Origin: Dichetophora obliterata
Lineage: Eukaryota; Arthropoda; Insecta; Diptera; Sciomyzidae
Length of the DNA stretch: 64,000 nucleotides
NCBI GenBank assembly: GCA_963920525.1
Contig: OY986436.1
Span: 78,213,630 to 78,277,629, forward strand
Direction of reading: 5' to 3'
This document shows, one piece after another, positions 11,809-21,792 of the stretch (position 1 is its first letter; every line of letters starts with the position of its first letter). The notes under the pieces are model-generated. The model saw only the letters and a list, made by a program, of their open reading frames with translations. It was not told the origin of the DNA and did not search any database. The position numbers were made by a program, and so were the translations under genes.

Positions 11809-12940
11809 CTTACTGAACAGAAATGTCAACATAGTTTGAAATTCTCAACTGTCAAACCATAGACAACAACCATCTTCTCATGCAGATAAAAAGCCCTTTA
11901 TTAAATACGTTTGTATTATCAACATTTGCTTTGTAGCAATAAACTCTTCCGACTTAAAAAAGTGACCTAAATTTTCATTACATATTTTCGTGTATTCTTT
12001 TAATAATTATACAACTTAATTGTAATGACTGTAAAGACTGCATTTTTAGGCTTATTATGATAATTACGATTTCTTGACGTCAGAGCTGCAAGATGAAAGA
12101 AACTAGGACGAGCGTGACTAAGATGAGATGTTTTAAGTGACTTTCTTTATATTGTTAAGAGTTTAAATGACAATGAAGCTTAATTTCCCATTCACTTGTA
12201 GCAATTATTTGAACTTTAAAGTTGAGACATTTAAGTAGTGGTTTAATCGAGATAAAGAAAAATATAAATACAAAGGAGGATGAAGGGATAATAAAAATAC
12301 TTAAAATGTAGGCCAGCGGTAAGAATTATAGAGCGTAGTAATTTGTGTAGAAATATAGGTTAAATGATTCAAAAATATATTGTCAAGACATGTAGGTCTA
12401 AATAAACTAATAAACTAATTTAACTTATAAATGACTAATCTAATTTATTTTCAGAATATTTGGTAAAAAATAGCAATATTGTTCAAGTCATCGATGTTCT
12501 TAATGACATTAAAGCCAACGTTATGGAAAATTTGTTACCAAATGCTGTTATTGCATATCAAATTGTACTAACAAGCCCTATACATAGGTTTAATCAGCTC
12601 GAAGAAGTTTTTGTATATTAAAGATAATAAAATTTTGTTTTCGAAATTCGATAGCCCCAATATTGATTGAATCTGACATTACAAATTCAATGCAATGCGA
12701 TGAAATCGAACAATTTGCATCTTTCAAAGTACGAAAAGGTGCCTTTAACTAAGTAATTGCAAATACCGGAACATCTAATCATCGAATGAAACACAAAACG
12801 ATCTGAATATTAAAAATGTTCAAAGTTTTTTTCTTTTGAAAGTATAGTATTCAAATTTGTGGAAAGCATGATCGAACTCGAACGGCGGTGCTTAAAGCTC
12901 TTGGACAGGCGTGGTATAAGATGTAACCCTGTTGATTTAA
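11809..12940. other. Spacer with one possible coding relic
   Basis: No intact gene. The only suggestive content is the possible hAT-type relic at 12451-12621. The rest is AT-rich with no repeat boundary that I can place. Confidence 0.45.
12451..12621 (+). pseudogene. Possible C-terminal relic of a hAT-type (DUF4371-like) protein
   Basis: From about 12452 the strand reads roughly 55 codons without a stop, including NIVQVIDVLNDIKANVMENL, then LPNAVIAYQIVLTSP, ending at a TAA near 12619. The pattern (a helix, then PN-x-x-IA-x-x-I-x-LT-x-P) resembles the region just before the ERSFS block in hAT-derived DUF4371 proteins. That block itself is not recognisable. The assignment is from memory of the family and is weak. 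Confidence 0.3.
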
Positions 12941-13437
12941 CAGGGAGAAGAGAAATCTGGTACTAATCTTTTAGATTTTCGTGAACTAATTATTCTGGAA
13001 AAATTTTTAAGCGCAATAAGCTAAAATCTCGAGAATTTTTCTTTCGTGAGCCGTTTTTTGTATTCTAGGGTATAAACTTAAAGTTTACATTCTAGGGGGT
13101 TGTAGAATAAAGGTTTATAGATTTTACAGGGAGAAGAGAAATCTGGTACCAATCTTTAAGATTTTCGTGAACTAATTATTCTGGAAATATTTTTAAGCGC
13201 AATAAGCTAAACTCTCAAGAATTTTTTCTTTCGTGAACCGTTTCTTGTATTCTAGGGTATAAACTTAAAGTTTACAATCTGGGAGGTTGTAGAATAAAGG
13301 TTTATAGATTTTACAGGGAGAAGAGAAATCTGGTACCAATCTTTTAGATTTTCGTGAACTAATTATTCTGGAAAAATTTTTAAGCGCAATAAGCTAAGAT
13401 CTCGAGAATTTTTCTTTCGTGAGCCGTTTTTTGTATT
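12941..13437. repeat. Tandem repeat, 186-187-bp unit, 2.7 copies
   Basis: Units begin CAGGGAGAAGAGAAATCTGG at 12941, 13127 and 13314; the third stops after about 124 bp at TTTTTGTATTA. Copies are highly similar with only scattered substitutions. No open frame. Satellite-like, or the internal repeats of an unrecognised element. Confidence 0.88.
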
Positions 13438-13620
13438 ACACTAACATACACGGTTAGAAATGTTGTACTAAAATTGAAACTATTCTGTACTACATATAAG
13501 TCCATACCAGCTTTGGTTTCAAATATATGTAGTAGGCGCAATACACTTAAATATGATTTTAATACAGTTTTGCTTTTAAATTTAGTACAGGCTTGAATTT
13601 ATATAAAAAAAAAAATAATT

Positions 13621-13695
13621 AAACACCGTGAGATTCGAACGTACGACATCCAGTTTGTAAGTTCACTAGTCTGAGCACTGGGCTATTGCGCTATG
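13621..13695 (-). ncRNA. tRNA-like SINE head (relic)
   Basis: On the minus strand this reads as a tRNA-related sequence. The A-box-like segment TAGCCCAGTGC lies at 13685-13675 and the B-box-like GTTCGAATC at 13640-13632, with tRNA-like spacing. It is followed on that strand by an A/T-rich run. The arms do not fold into a clean tRNA, so a tRNA-derived SINE or tRNA pseudogene is likelier than a functional tRNA. Compare 16147-16220. Confidence 0.6.
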
Positions 13696-13815
13696 CGTAA
13701 TAGAAGCAATAAGCAAACATATAAACTGAATCGTCTTATTATGGGTCTGAGCATTGCCAGGCTAACTTTTTGCGGGTCCAAATCAAAATTTAGTTTCCAA
13801 ATGTACTACAATTTA

Positions 13816-14352
13816 CAGCCCTATTCTGGCAGCTTAACTAAGCTCACCACATTAACAAAATAGTTAATATTAACAATTTGTTAAGGTTTCGTATTCTGCT
13901 GCAAATTTAAAAGCTCTTTTCCTTACAATTGTGTTAATAACAGAAAGAGTCTTAACAACGAATGAAATGTATGTGCTTAGATAGAAAATTGTTGTGAAAA
14001 TAATAAAAAAATACAAATTAAAATATAATATTGAGTTTAAATACATTAAACTGAAAAATGGAGGAATTTTTTACTTATTTTAAGTGTTGATAATGAAATC
14101 TTTCAGTAGCCGTGGCAAATTTTTCAAGCGCTTGCAAAGTCACAAGCTGCACTCGAAGCATCTGTTTATATAGCGCATCTCTTCTTTCAATAGGCATATC
14201 GATTTTCACCATGCATGGTGAACTTTAAAAGCTTTTTAAGCTTTTATGTTGTTAATGATTTTTAAGAATACCAACATTTACATAACATAACAAGCAGCTT
14301 AACAAGAGCTCCTTAACTACTTCTTGTTAAGTTAACAACCAGAATAGGGCTG
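13816..14352. mobile_element. MITE with 15-bp TIRs and TTA duplication
   Basis: Perfect terminal inverted repeats CAGCCCTATTCTGG...CCAGAATAGGGCTG, flanked by TTA at 13813-13815 and 14353-14355. A 3-bp TWA duplication is typical of PIF/Harbinger elements. A second member with the same ends lies at 56163-56425. The interior is non-coding and rich in GTTAA motifs. Confidence 0.85.
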
Positions 14353-14355
14353 TTA

Positions 14356-14816
14356 GTCTCAATTGTATTAAAAAAGAAATTCCATTTTAAACGTTCAGGC
14401 CTGACGGAACTCAAAAACTTAATTTGGAGGAAAAAATTTTTAGTTTTTACACTAAGAAGGCACAAATACGTTAATAAAAATAAACATTTAATTATTTACG
14501 CATGGGCCGTAAACTGCACTTATGTCAATATTAGGGACACTACTAACCTTTAACCGTACAAAGCCTTTCTTCCCGTTCCAACAATGCAGCGCCAGTGCTA
14601 TGTTCCCATTCAACCGCTTTGTGAAAGGTTGCTTTATATTTCGCATTTTTCATTTGACAATGTTCCAAGTCTCGTCAATTTTTATATTCTTAAAAAGAGA
14701 GAAGTAAAAAAGCTGCGCTGTTGGCTTCTGTTTATGAGAAAAACCCGAATTTTATTTTTTGAAAAACAAGCATATTCATACCTCAAAGATTCCTTCTTCT
14801 TGGATATATTTCAATA
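14356..14816. other. Spacer between MITE and Helitron end
   Basis: AT-rich; small open frames only (such as 14522-14820) without domains. Nothing recognised. Confidence 0.4.
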
Positions 14817-15879
14817 CTAGCTGATATACCCGGTGTTACTCGGGGGGAAAAACGTAAAATGTTGATGTTTAGGTTTTATTCGTTTAGAAGATAACGATTT
14901 TTAGTTAGAAAAAAATAGGGTTTTGACGTAAAGCGTATGGAAATATGCAAAATAGTTTTTTGTCATTCTAAGAAAATGACGTTGCAAGAAAAAGACGTTG
15001 TACTAAAAATTTTTGCAACCTTGAAGATATGTGAATTTTTTGGTTTCAAAATTACAAAATTTTTTAAAATTAATTAAACGAAGCTTTTCGCTAAAAAAAG
15101 TATGCTAGTTGGTTGATTTCCTTTACTTGTAAAAGGGTGGAAGAGGCATGGTCAAAACTAATTATGCTAAAGCATAAGCTAAGATTTAAGTCAATAGAGA
15201 GCCAAATTTGAATGAAATCCGTCCATCTGGTAAAATTTGTATTCTGGTCAAACAAACAGAAAATGATTTTTATTGATGTAGATAATAAACTTTCATATAA
15301 TTTTTTTCCGTGAATTTTTCCGATATTTTAAAAGTTATTTTGCTATTTGAGGCAAAGAAAAATCCACTAAATAAGAGATTATATGTTATATGTAAATGGT
15401 ATAACTAACCCGACTTTATTTTATTAATTAAGATTAATGTGATTAAATAAATACAAAAAATTTATTAATAGTTTATTAAGTACAAAAATGAAGTATTTCA
15501 ATAGCGTATCAGCAAGACATTTACTTTATTGAAGCTATGTATTTTGCTGCATGAAGTGCACTCGGGTTGATTGTCTTCAGTGAAGCACCTTGTGATATAC
15601 GACTTTTTTCGTTTTGTTATCAGGTGCAAGAACAAATAAAGCGGGTGGTTTGCCGACACGTGATCATGCCACGTACAATTTACCATGAGAAAAACATGCC
15701 GTTTCTAAATTCAGACCACAGAAACTAAGGAATTGGTCTTGTGATTTGTTAATCGTCATGGCGAATGCAAGACGAATCTGGAATTGAATTCGTTTAAATT
15801 CAAAGGGCATATCAGTTGGGATCATCGGAATCCTCGGAATGAGAACTTCCTCACCTTTGAATTTTTCTTTGAGTATTAT
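14817..15879 (-). mobile_element. Helitron 3' part, minus strand
   Basis: Read on the minus strand this ends ...ATATCAGCTAG at 14817, followed by T. That is the CTRR terminus expected of a Helitron inserted between A and T. About ten bases inside lies a short C/G hairpin (CCGAGTAACACCGG, 14829-14845). Upstream on the same strand is a relic of the helicase C-terminus (15577-15879). The block 15290-15425 (ending CCCGACTTTATTTTAT) is a direct homologue of 29800-29940, and 14875-14900 matches 16370-16390, so at least two related Helitron copies are present. Confidence 0.75.
15577..15879 (-). pseudogene. Helitron Pif1-like helicase, C-terminal relic
   Basis: The minus strand translates to about 100 residues of the last part of a Helitron RepHel protein. 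The blocks LIPRIPMIPTDMPFEFKR, RLAFAMTINKSQDQ, LETACFSHGKLYVA, SRVGKPPALFVLAP and VYHKVLH match helicase motifs V-VI of the Pif1 family. In RepHel proteins this helicase unwinds DNA during rolling-circle transposition. One internal stop replaces the expected Cys before SRVG; the usual Q-G-Q-T of motif V is changed, and nothing upstream of this segment is left. Dead fragment. Confidence 0.85.
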
Positions 15880-16146
15880 CGCGTGAATGACAAAAAATGT
15901 ACACTTTTGCGATTTACAGCTATTTACTGACAGGCAGCGGCACCGAAATATTCCGAGAGGATCTTGTTTTTATTTTCCAGAAAATGATTTTTATTAATAT
16001 ATATGCATATATATGCACACGATTGGTTTGTGTCTAAGAAAAATATAGTACACTGCTGTCATTATCATTTCACAGTTGTCATTTAATTTTATAGCAAACT
16101 CTATTAGGAAATTATTTTAGTACATTTCAACTTGAATAAATGTACT

Positions 16147-16220
16147 TTCGATAGCTCAGTCGGCTCAACCATCAGTTTTGAAGCCATGAAGTAGTGGGAT
16201 CGATGCCCACAATGAGCGGA
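16147..16220 (+). ncRNA. tRNA-like SINE head (relic)
   Basis: Plus-strand tRNA-related segment: A-box-like TAGCTCAGTCGG at 16152-16163 and B-box-like GGGATCGATGCCC at 16197-16209, followed by a T/A-rich tail. Same architecture as 13621-13695 but on the other strand and not closely similar. More likely a tRNA-derived SINE than a working tRNA, because acceptor pairing is poor. Confidence 0.5.
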
Positions 16221-17339
16221 ACAAATGATTTTTTTAATTTATTTTTTATTTTTAACTTTTATTTTATTTTAGGGAAAATGCAACAAAACCAACTTTACCA
16301 AAAAGTAATGAAGATAAAAATCTCTTTCAGTTGCAAAAGTTACGGTTTTAAAATTAAAAATGAAGAAATTTTTATTCGTTTAGAAGATTTGATTTTGATT
16401 ATTACATGCCAGAAAAAAAGTTAGTTTTTGCAGTAAAGTATATTGAATTGAATTTAGCTTGTGTGGGCAAAGTCACGCCAAGTTTCCAATGCCCGTGCCA
16501 GTTTTCCAGTATAAATTCCTGACCAATAAGTAACTCTATACTGAATTTCATTGTTATATGATATTTATTTCCAAAGCTATTCGATGTCAAAAATTTGGCT
16601 TGTATGGGCGGAGCTACACCCCCTTGTTCAATGACCGTCTCAGTTTTCTAGTAGAAGGATATCACGCAATATTAATTCCATACTGAGCAGAGACTATAAA
16701 TACATATAGACCTTGCAACTGAAAGGCCGGGAATGAAATGAAAAATTTGCCCGTACAAGACAAGAGACCCGACGAGTAACAAACCTAGCGAGTACTCGCT
16801 TGCAAGAATTTGTGTTGCTAGCACAACATCATATGTTCCTTAAAGTTTTGTTTATGTTGCTAGAGCGTGTTGCTATATTTTATATGCATATATATATACA
16901 TATATTTTTTAGATTTCGCAGTAGTGCAGCATGTCGTTTGTTTAGGTTTTTTTTTGCTTGATTTGTTGTTGCTGCATTGGTTTTTTTTTTTGCTGCTATT
17001 TCTTGTGCTTGGATTTTGTTCACGTTTTGGCAGCTTTTGATCTTTAAGCCTAGTACTCTGTTCGTTCGCGTGAAATTTCGCTGGCAGCATCCATTTATAT
17101 GTTGCGTGAAAATTTTGAGAGCTGCTACATGTTGCAAGCTAATTTTGACGGCAACAATTTATTGTCTACAAATTTTTGACATTTTCAATTAATATCGTGA
17201 AAAATTTAGAAATAAAATTATTGTGCTTTTTAAGTTTATAATTAAAGAAACTAATTTCAAAAATAAAGCGGAAATACATGTAAGTTATTTGGTTTGTACG
17301 TGTTTAAATGTATAAAAATATATAAACATACATTTCAGC

Positions 17340-18811
17340 ATGAATACGATTATGGCTGATGTTCTTTGTTGTGCAGCTGGACAGATCGTAAATTTGTTAC
17401 TGCAAGCAGCAGATATTTCCAAGCGTCAACACAGAGGAAGGTTGCATCCGTATTTGCAGGAACGCAAGTCGAAAGGAAGATTCGCAACAGATGTAAGTCT
17501 GTTTTTATTAGATTAAATTCAAGTTTCTGTTGACATAATATTCTTTTGTGCAGTTTGAGGACTTGGTGCATTGCAATCAGCGATTCAAAAGGAACTTCCA
17601 TATGGACTACGAAAGTTTCCAAGAAATTTTCAGCCTCGTTCAAGCCAAGCTTCAGCCAAAACGTCAAACTCACCCAAATAATGCTATATCGGCCAAGGAA
17701 AAACTGGCTATTGTCTTGGAGTAAGTTGCTTTCTCATTTTTGCAAATATGTTCGTTAAGAATTAATGTAAGATCGAGCACAATTTTGTTATTAACATATT
17801 TTTGGTATACAGATATTTTGCTTGCGGAACTTTACAGCGCCATATAGCATCAGTGTACCGCATTAGCAAACAACACTTTGGGCAAATATTAAACGAAGTT
17901 TGTGATGCAATAGTCAGTGCATTGCATGAAGAAATTCCTACACTGTCCAAAGAGCAATTGTTGAAAACTTCAAATTCGTTTGAAAAATGGAATTTTCCTA
18001 ATTGTGTTGGTGCTATTGATGGTAAGCACTGTGCTGTAAAATGTCCACCAAAATCTGGAAGTCTATTCTATAATTATAAGGTAACATTAATAAGATTTAC
18101 TGAATGAATATCGAAATTTAACATATATATAATTTTAAGGGTTCCTTCAGCATTGTTCTGATGGGTGTCGCAAACGGCGACTATCAATTCATATATATTG
18201 ATGTGGGAGCCTATGGAAGCGAAGGAGATGCAAATGTCTTCCATAAAAGCTCCTTGGGCAAGGCTCTTTCGAATGGAACTTTGGAATTTCCAAACGATAA
18301 TGCTCTTCCATATGTTTTCGTCGGCGATGATGCGTTTCCTCTACATCTTCGAATTATGAAGCCTTTCACTCCAGGAAAAAACAACAGGCTTGAAGATGTG
18401 CAACAAATTTTCAATTACAGGCTAAGTAGAGCACGGCGTTGCATTGAAAACGCATTTGGTATACTATGCTCGAAATTTTACTGTCTCTCCCGAAAAATGT
18501 ATTGCCATCCCGACAGAGCTCGAAAGATTATTACGGCGTGTTGCTATTTGCACAATTTTTTAATTAGAACAAAAAAAGAGCAATATTGTCCTCCGAGCTA
18601 TGTCGACAGATACAATGAGTTTGGAGAAATCATACGAGGAGATTTTCACAACAATCTTCCACCAGACTCATTATTTAGTACAGATCTAAACTTAGTTCAA
18701 AGTGGCAGGCATTCAAATTCAGCAAAGCAGATAAGAGAAAAGCTTACAATTTATTTTAACTCGGATGCCGGATCCATACCTTGGCAACGTAAAGCTACAT
18801 ATTTAGAATAA
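17340..18811 (+). CDS. Harbinger DDE transposase (HARBI1-like), four exons, 419 aa
   Basis: Nuclease that cuts the Harbinger ends, working with a Myb/MADF partner for DNA binding and nuclear import in known systems. Exons 17340-17492, 17554-17720, 17813-18080 and 18140-18811 join in frame; all introns (59-92 bp) have GT-AG borders. The start ATG at 17340 follows a CATTTCAG that could end a 5' leader intron. DDE_Tnp_4 motifs: GAIDGKH (first Asp, exon 3), DVGAYGSEGDANVF (second Asp, exon 4), and RRCIENAFGIL (Glu). Length fits the family (350-420 aa). There are no stops or frameshifts, so it may still be functional. The partner gene is at 20586-21442. Confidence 0.94.
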
Positions 18812-20585
18812 AAGATAAGGTAACTATAATGTAATTCCTTCAAGTATATCTTAATCAGCACTTATTTTATTTATAGCAATGTAACTCCTATTACAGAAAA
18901 TGTTTAAACTTATTTCTAAATTACTTACTATATCTAAAGAAAACTTAACCAAACTAACTAAACTACTATATTAATTTTAACTAAAAAGGCAACTAAAGAT
19001 TTATTGGATTGCTGCGATATCAAAGTATTGGACGAAATACAATTGTGGCGTTCAGGCATCATAAACATATATAACTTTTTCATACAATTTTTAATTGACT
19101 CTTCCGGTTCTAGCCGCAGCAGCACTATTGCAACATTAACACCAGCAGCAACAAGCATTGTCCGTTCATTGGGTCGGCCATAGTCGCTGCATAGTCGCAC
19201 AAAAAATACCATCCTACAGTCCACAAAATACACACAAAAGGAATCACTACATTTTGTGCAGTAAAATTGGTTTGTTATATCTGAAATATTATTAAAATTT
19301 ACCCACAATTTATTCGTTATTCTCAACAGTTTTGCTCATGATCCAATATTTAAATCACTCAGGAATGGTTGCACAAATCTTTATCAAAACTATTAATATC
19401 ACTTTATTAATGTCAATAACACCAAACTTAACTTCTTACAGCATAATCATCTTGAGCGCTTCTACTAACTTCGCCTGCGAACTGCCAATCCTCATACTTT
19501 GGTTTCAATCTGCTGCAAACAGTTTTAAAAACCAATATTTAGATGTATGGATTAATCCAATACAAAACCGTCAAATTCAAGCTTTTAACTTAATTTTAAT
19601 ACTTCACATATTAGGACCATTCTTGTTAACTGACATATAGATTAACTTTACTTTAATTTAATTTACTCTTCAAACTAACTTTAATTAAATTAAATTAAAA
19701 TCTTTTCATTTACAGGCTTTACAAAACAGTTTTTATATTTTTTTGCAAGTACACTTTTATTTCGCTTTTATTGGATTTAAAATGCCACTCATATCTCTGG
19801 ACATGACATGATATAATACAAATGCAAATACAAAAATAAATTTTGTGAATTTATTTATATTTATTATTTGATTTAGCTTAATCAAATTCTGATAAACTTT
19901 TTTCTGAAAGAATAAATAAAAACACGCTTAATTCTTTCTATTTTTCGTTTTTTTATAAATAAGTTTAATGAGATCGGTTTTTAACACAGTACTTGTATTA
20001 AATAAATAAAAATAAAAAATAATCAAAAATTAACAGTCTAATTGTAGCGATTGGCAAATGTAAATTTGTTCAATAATCTCAGAATATCGTCTTCTTAACT
20101 CGACTTGTTTTGATAATAATCAGGCATGTTCTGCATTCCAATTCCGAGTGTAAGTGGAAATAAATTGTAATTGAATTCTATATTTGGTGGTCTAAATATC
20201 ACTTTTTTCGTTAATACAATTAATTATACTAATAAATGAAATCAGATACAAAACCAAAAAAGTGATATGTAGAACACCATATATCGAATTTAATTTCACT
20301 TCCACTCGGAAATGGAATGCAGAACATGTCTGAATATTATATACATATATATATGTATTGTTATTGATAAGATTTTGAGAGTAAATAATTGTACAAAATT
20401 GCATATTATATATTATATATACGCATATATTATTGAATATTATATATATATATGTATTGTTATTGATAAGATTTTGAGAATAATTGTACAAAAGATTTCT
20501 GAACCTAACAGCTCCATGAACCATAAAATAGGACATAAATGATTATTTAAAAAGGCTACAATTGTCAATCACTACAAAAAGAGTT
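18812..20585. other. Harbinger intergenic region between convergent genes
   Basis: AT-rich. Frames at 18958-19326 (minus) and 19332-19640 (plus) show no domain or intron logic and were not called. The region contains a large imperfect hairpin (20122-20332) and a duplicated TA-rich segment (20332-20400 and 20433-20495, each with TATGTATTGTTATTGATAAG). Confidence 0.5.
20122..20332. repeat. Large imperfect hairpin inside the Harbinger element
   Basis: The left arm (20122-20210, with CAGGCATGTTCTGCATTCCA) and right arm (20255-20332, with TGGAATGCAGAACATGTCTG) are inverse copies about 80-88 bp long with scattered mismatches and a 45-bp loop. It lies past the 3' ends of both convergent genes. Could be a nested MITE or a structured 3' region. 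Confidence 0.75.
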
Positions 20586-21442
20586 TTAATTTTTCTTGAT
20601 TTTTTTCAACTCATCATATGCCATTGCTATGAATTTGGCTCCTAACTCATTGACAGTTGTATCTGGCAACTGTTCAATAATTGAGCCCAAATGAGCTAGC
20701 AGGTGGTGGTGCTTGGATTGGGCCACCTCAGTCTTCCTCATTTCAATTACTGCGGCCATTTGTTCCACCACTTTTTCTGCAGTAGCCTGCAGTTCGTTGA
20801 CGGTTTGGCGCCGGTTTCTAGACGAAGGAGTGTTCTGAAGCTGAAAAGAATAAGGAATGTAGTGCAGAAAAAATATTTAAAATAATTAACTTACATATGA
20901 GTATGTCGCCTCATGTTCCTCTGTGCAGCTCTCATCGAGGAGTGTGGAAAATCTTCTAAAACATGCATATACAAAGAACATGTAATATAAACAATTTTTA
21001 GTTTTTTTATGAAATTATTTTAATTTACTCTCTTTGTGTAGATGTCTCACACAAGAAAGACATGTCTTCAGAAAAATCAAAAGCATCTGGCGGGATGTTT
21101 TCATCCACTTCTAATTCCAAATCGCAGCCGCTGCCGGACTTTTTGGCTTTGTTTGCATGGTAGCGTTTGCTGTCACGCAAGCTCTTCCATGCAGCCTTGC
21201 AGTCTTCCACTGAAATGTTAAAAACAAGCTTTAAAATTAGCAAGTACAGGAATAAGAAGACTTACCACTTCTATTTATTTCTTGGCTAATATTAATCCAG
21301 CCATTATTTAAGGCGTTACGGTTGCTATGCTCCTTGCATTGCTTGTCCCATATAAAGCGACGTCGCTTTATACAACCAAGCAACCTTTTTTTCTCCTCCT
21401 CATTTAGTTGGCCCTTCTTCCTTCTGACAACATTAATATCCA
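20586..21442 (-). CDS. Harbinger MADF/Myb-SANT-like DNA-binding protein
   Basis: Second gene of the Harbinger; such proteins recruit the transposase to the element ends and the nucleus. Minus-strand exons 21442-21266, 21209-21029, 20955-20895 and 20840-20586 join in frame with good GTAAG donors and pyrimidine-AG acceptors, giving about 223 residues. The MADF domain spans exons 1-2 (NEEEKKRLLGCIKRRRFIWD, then AAWKSLRDSKRYHANKAKK). An acidic linker follows, then a C-terminal helical region (TAEKVVEQMAAVIEMR...ELKKIKKN) resembling the BESS-like or dimerising tail of these proteins. An acceptor (AATTGCAG) directly precedes 21442, so an upstream start exon is missing from this model. A candidate at 21559-21521 (ATGTTGGTGCAATTT...) does not join in frame. 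Confidence 0.85.
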
Positions 21443-21667
21443 CTGCAATTATGAATTGGGAAAACTTTATATTTAAATATAAAAAAAATTATATATCCAA
21501 TTAGAAGCTTACTTTTTCCTTTTCTTGCTTTTTTTTAAATTGCACCAACATAATAAAGTGACATCTGTCACTTTTCACGGCAAAATAAATGGTCAGTTCA
21601 ATTAAATTGACGTGAAAACAATGTTGCCGTATACATGTTGCAGAATGCAGTACTAGATTTTCCGCAG

Positions 21668-21792
21668 CTAAAGCATAGTACAACTTTGACGAAAATGTTG
21701 TGAAATTTTCACACTTCTTTCACAGCTGTCATTTTTTGTATGGAGATTTGAGTGGAATTTCACGTGAAACTGAACAGAGTACTATGCTTTAG
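21668..21792. repeat. Terminal foldback at the right end of the Harbinger
   Basis: CTAAAGCATAGTAC at 21668-21681 is the exact inverse of GTACTATGCTTTAG at 21779-21792, so the last 120 bp or so of the element can fold back. It includes GTGAAATTTTCAC-type palindromes that resemble the left end. Possibly a transposase binding region. Confidence 0.7.

Larger units (their letters stand above)
17047..21788 (+). mobile_element. PIF/Harbinger element with two genes, apparently intact
   Basis: The ends are AGCCTAGTACTCTGTTC (left) and, inverted, AGCATAGTACTCTGTTC (right), flanked by TTA at 17044-17046 and 21789-21791. The other arm of the host palindrome shows the empty site (one TTA near 28987-28993), which confirms both boundaries. 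Contents: a four-exon transposase on the plus strand (17340-18811) and a MADF/Myb-like gene on the minus strand (21442-20586), facing each other. This two-gene layout is the hallmark of PIF/Harbinger elements. Confidence 0.95.

Noticed and set aside
8547..11820. Right hAT terminus at CTTACTG (ending 11814) instead of 11800
   Set aside because: It would give a CAGTAAGG start when inverted, but the perfect 8-bp repeat CTGCAAAC fits an end at 11800.
13621..13695. Functional tRNA gene
   Set aside because: A- and B-box-like motifs are present, but I could not pair the acceptor and anticodon arms properly, and an A/T tail follows as in SINEs.
18958..19326. 122-codon minus-strand frame within the Harbinger
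   Set aside because: No domain, and it does not join to the MADF exons. The plus-strand frame at 19332-19640 was rejected for the same reason.
21501..21683. First exon of the Harbinger MADF gene from an ATG at 21559
   Set aside because: Its GTAAGC donor leaves phase 0 while the next exon needs one extra base, so it does not join in frame.
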